This document shows positions 44,603 through 46,810 of a stretch of DNA of 46,810 nucleotides, piece after piece. The stretch's first letter is position 1, and every line of letters starts with the position of its first letter. The notes under the pieces are model-generated. The model was not told where the DNA came from and did not search any database. It was given only the letters and a program-made list of their open reading frames with translations. The stretch spans positions 1 through 46,810 of the forward strand of contig JANXTL010000190.1 of NCBI GenBank assembly GCA_025352375.1, written 5' to 3'. The translations under genes and the position numbers were made by a program. This DNA is from Acetobacteraceae bacterium (GTDB taxonomy: Bacteria; Pseudomonadota; Alphaproteobacteria; Acetobacterales; Acetobacteraceae).

Positions 44603-45777
44603 GGCTTGGTCCTCAATGATTGGGTCGGGCGGGACAACAGATCGATCAGGCCGCGCAGGCTTTCAAGGTTATGCACCGGGCGGAATTCGTCGACGTGGGG
44701 CAGCATCGCCTTGATACCCTGCGATTTCGGCTCGAATCCGCTCCAGCGCAACAGGGGGTTCAACCATATCAGCTTGCGGCAGGACCGGTGTAGGCGATCC
44801 ATGTTGTCCGACAGGCCGTGCGCGCCGTCCCGATCGAGGCCGTCGGTGATCAGCAGCACAATGGCGCCCTGTCCGAGCACGCGGCGGGCCCAAAGTTGGT
44901 TGAAGGTGGCGAGGGCCTCGCCGATGCGGGTGCCGCCGGACCAGTCGGGCACGGCGTGGGCGACCATCTGGAATGCAACCTCGGGGTCCCGCGCTTTGAG
45001 CTGGCGGGTGACGTTTGACAGGCGGGTGCCGAAAAGGAAGCTGTGCACCCGGTCGCGCTGGTTGGTCACGGCGTGCAGGAAGTGCAGCAGAACCTGGGCG
45101 TAGCGGGACATGGAGCCGGAGATGTCGCACAGGACCACCAGCGGCGGCGTTCGTGTGCTGCGGCGGTTCCTGGCGATTTGGAAAATCTCGCCGCCCTGGC
45201 GCAGGCTATTGCGGATGGTGCGGCGCAGGTCGGTGATCGGGCCGTTCGGGTCGGGCCGGGTGCGGCGGGTACGCCGCAGGTCCAGCGGCAGCGTGAGGCG
45301 CTGGATTTCGCGCTTGGCGGCGGCGATTTCGTCGGCGCTCATGGCCTCGAAATCCATGGATTGCAGGCGCTCCTGGTCGGAGACGGTCAGGACCGCGTCT
45401 TTTATGGGGGGCTCGTCCTGGGTTTGCGGTTTGCGGTCGGTTTTCGGTGCGAAAGCCTCCGCGATCCGGCGGGAGGCCGGGGGCGGGCGCTCGAGCTTCT
45501 TTTCTTTCTGGGCCTCCAGCAGCGCCATGGCGGCGGCTTGTTCGGCGGCGGACGAGTCGCGCCAGAACAAGGCGAAGGCCTGGTCGAACACCTCCTGGTG
45601 TTCGTGATGGTGGATCATGGATGTGCGCAGCGCGGTGCGGGCTTCGGTTTTGGAGGCGATGTCGATGCGGGTCAGCGCGTCCTGCGCGGCTATCGTCTCC
45701 GCCGGTCCGACGGGCAGGCCGGCGCGCCGCAGCAGGCGCGCGAAATGCATGACGTTGGCGGCGAGGGTGGGCTCCAT
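44599..45777 (-). CDS. CoxE-like VWA-domain protein
   Basis: I take the ATG at 45777, giving 392 residues; a TTG at 45813 is also in frame, and neither has a good Shine-Dalgarno. The N-terminal LLRRAGLPVGPAETIAAQDAL is typical of CoxE. A charged middle is followed by a von Willebrand A domain with the MIDAS motif DISGSMS (D218, S220, S222), then SGGTRIGEALATFNQLW and ITDGLDRDG. In carboxydotrophs CoxE works with the AAA ATPase CoxD in building the [CuSMoO2] site of CO dehydrogenase; here it probably acts for another Mo hydroxylase. No coxD and no enzyme subunits are in the window. Confidence 0.9.
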   Translation of the reverse strand: MEPTLAANVMHFARLLRRAGLPVGPAETIAAQDALTRIDIASKTEARTALRTSMIHHHEHQEVFDQAFALFWRDSSAAEQAAAMALLEAQKEKKLERPPPASRRIAEAFAPKTDRKPQTQDEPPIKDAVLTVSDQERLQSMDFEAMSADEIAAAKREIQRLTLPLDLRRTRRTRPDPNGPITDLRRTIRNSLRQGGEIFQIARNRRSTRTPPLVVLCDISGSMSRYAQVLLHFLHAVTNQRDRVHSFLFGTRLSNVTRQLKARDPEVAFQMVAHAVPDWSGGTRIGEALATFNQLWARRVLGQGAIVLLITDGLDRDGAHGLSDNMDRLHRSCRKLIWLNPLLRWSGFEPKSQGIKAMLPHVDEFRPVHNLESLRGLIDLLSRPTQSLRTKP

Positions 45778-46271
45778 GGACGCGAGAGGAACGCTTTGGG
45801 GCGGTGGGCGCAAGGGGGGATCAGTGGATGTAGGCGTACCCGCCGCTGAAGGTCGTGTGGTTTGCGAGAAGATCGGCGGCCGTCTCGGTCGTCGCCATGT
45901 TCAGTAGCACGATGCCGTGCGAGAGATCCGTGCTGCTGGCGAGGGCGATTGCGTGGTTGCCCCCCACCGAGGTGTCGAAAGCGCGCAGCGTGCTATTCGC
46001 CATGCTGTCGGCGAAGACAGTCAAGTTGTCGAGGCCGAGGATGAAGTTCGCGACTGTCTCGATCCCGCTGGACGGTGCCAGATCGTAAAGGATGGACGTT
46101 GGATGAAATTCGAGCGTATAGGCGTTTGGGGATCCAATGAAGTTGAGGGTTGGTGCAGAAAGGCCTGCACTAGCGAGCGCAGTATTAGAAGAAGGGCCAA
46201 TGTCCTGAGGGGTTATGGTTACGTTGGGTACGAGCATCAACGAAGAGCCGTAGACGCTCGACGATGGCACG

Positions 46272-46406
46272 CCGACCGTGCCGTCGCCGTTCAAATCCTG
46301 ATTGAAGGTGGTTTCGATATTCTCCAGCGCCGGGTCGGTGCCCGACACCACACCTGTCGGGCTGGAGAGGTAGATGCCGTTCGCATCGGTATACCAAACG
46401 ATATAC
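46272..46406 (-). repeat. Module repeat, copy 1 (in dockerin-like gene)
   Basis: A 135-base segment encoding roughly YIVWYTDANG, GVVSGTDPALENIE and DLNGDGTVG is repeated at 46649-46783. Start-to-start distance is 377 bases, one short of 126 codons, which agrees with the frameshift between the copies. Confidence 0.85.
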
Positions 46407-46648
46407 TGTTGGTCGCGCCGCTTATTTTCCACGCCACCTCGAACCCGGTCGCGGTCGCTTCCGCCCCGATCGGGTTCACCGTCGCCCCGAATTCCCCGAC
46501 CGTCACCGCCGCGCCATTGTATTTCAGAACCGTGCCCATGTTGCCGCCCGTCGGGAGCATCGCATACTCGTTCCCGACCTGGCCTAGCGTCGTCGCCCCG
46601 GTATCCAGGGGCGTCGCGGCAGAGGACTCGATCACCGTCGGCGCGAGA

Positions 46649-46783
46649 CCGACCGTGCCGTCGCCGTTCAAATCCTGATGGAAGCTGACCTCGATATTCT
46701 CCAGCGCCGGGCCGGTGCCCGACACCACACCCGTCGGGCTGGAGAGGTAGTTGCCGTTCGTATCGGTATACCAAACGATATAC
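46649..46783 (-). repeat. Module repeat, copy 2 (in dockerin-like gene)
   Basis: This is the second copy of the 135-base module. It differs from copy 1 at a modest number of bases, mainly in the segment between DLNGDG and ENIE. More copies probably continue past the right edge. Confidence 0.85.
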
Positions 46784-46810
46784 GAGTTGACCGGGCCGCT
46801 TATCGTCCAC

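Larger units (their letters stand above)
45821..46810 (-). pseudogene. Frameshifted dockerin-like repeat protein, 3' part
   Basis: The gene continues past the right edge. Coding sequence runs from the edge in one frame (WTISGPVNSYIVWYTD, then GVVSGTGPALENIE, DLNGDGTVG) to about 46410 (FEVAWKISGATN), where it must shift to the other frame (QYIVWYTDANGIYLSSPTG) to go on through the last 195 residues to the stop at 45821. Both parts have the repeat DLNGDGTVG, a dockerin/EF-hand-like calcium loop. The shift is probably a one-base deletion near 46405-46412. The end (NHAIALASSTDLS to YAYIH) resembles tails of large secreted or surface calcium-binding proteins in alphaproteobacteria. A sequencing error is possible. 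Confidence 0.75.

Overview
The window is high-GC DNA (by eye in the low to mid 60s percent) from an alphaproteobacterium, most likely Rhodospirillales and possibly Acetobacteraceae. This rests on the ribosomal gene order, the gloB/methyltransferase pair, the long L3, L5 and S5 proteins, and what looks like an IS1380-type transposase remnant at the left edge. No tRNA, rRNA or CRISPR array was recognised.

Layout. (1) 1-8668: accessory catabolic genes. A transposase remnant is followed by two DppA-like solute-binding proteins with no permease or ATPase genes, an isopenicillin-N-synthase-like oxygenase, a decayed M81 peptidase gene, a TauD-type dioxygenase, a fumarylacetoacetate-hydrolase-family enzyme, an SDR oxidoreductase and an alpha/beta hydrolase. 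(2) 8780-10884: a SAM methyltransferase divergent from glyoxalase II, then a glutathione transferase. (3) 11034-27745: the core gene-expression block, rpsL-rpsG-tuf, the S10 and spc operons, secY-adk, and rpsM-rpsK-rpoA-rplQ, closed by a strong terminator. fusA is absent from its usual place. Two promoter-like sites, before rpsL and before rpsM, share nearly the same sequence. (4) 27759-35528: a second accessory region. Its most unusual gene is a D-aminoacylase-type amidohydrolase with a complete Rieske [2Fe-2S] domain inserted. Next come an epimerase-like protein, a polar amino-acid-type binding protein, an MFS exporter and two overlapping flavin monooxygenases. (5) 35531-38066: a cassette bounded by 116-bp inverted repeats that differ at only two positions. 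It holds a DUF429-like gene, a small basic protein and a citrate-synthase-like gene whose catalytic Asp appears to be Glu. The repeats supply the stop codons of three genes. (6) 38064-40915: two neighbouring paralogous zinc metalloproteases, one with a PEP-CTERM anchor and one with an RTX tail. (7) 41049-45777: a tight operon for maturing molybdenum hydroxylases (CoxE-like, two XdhC/CoxI-like proteins, a MoeA-MocA fusion) that also contains a hydratase. (8) 45821-46810: the C-terminal part of a repeat-rich, dockerin-like surface or secreted protein, broken by a one-base frameshift.

How it fits together. The central block makes ribosomes, EF-Tu, the RNA polymerase alpha subunit, SecY and adenylate kinase from closely packed genes. 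The flanks look like interchangeable cargo for scavenging organic nitrogen and carboxylic compounds: binding proteins, oxygenases, hydrolases, flavin monooxygenases and Mo-enzyme maturation. Traces of mobile DNA and gene decay sit at several of the junctions.
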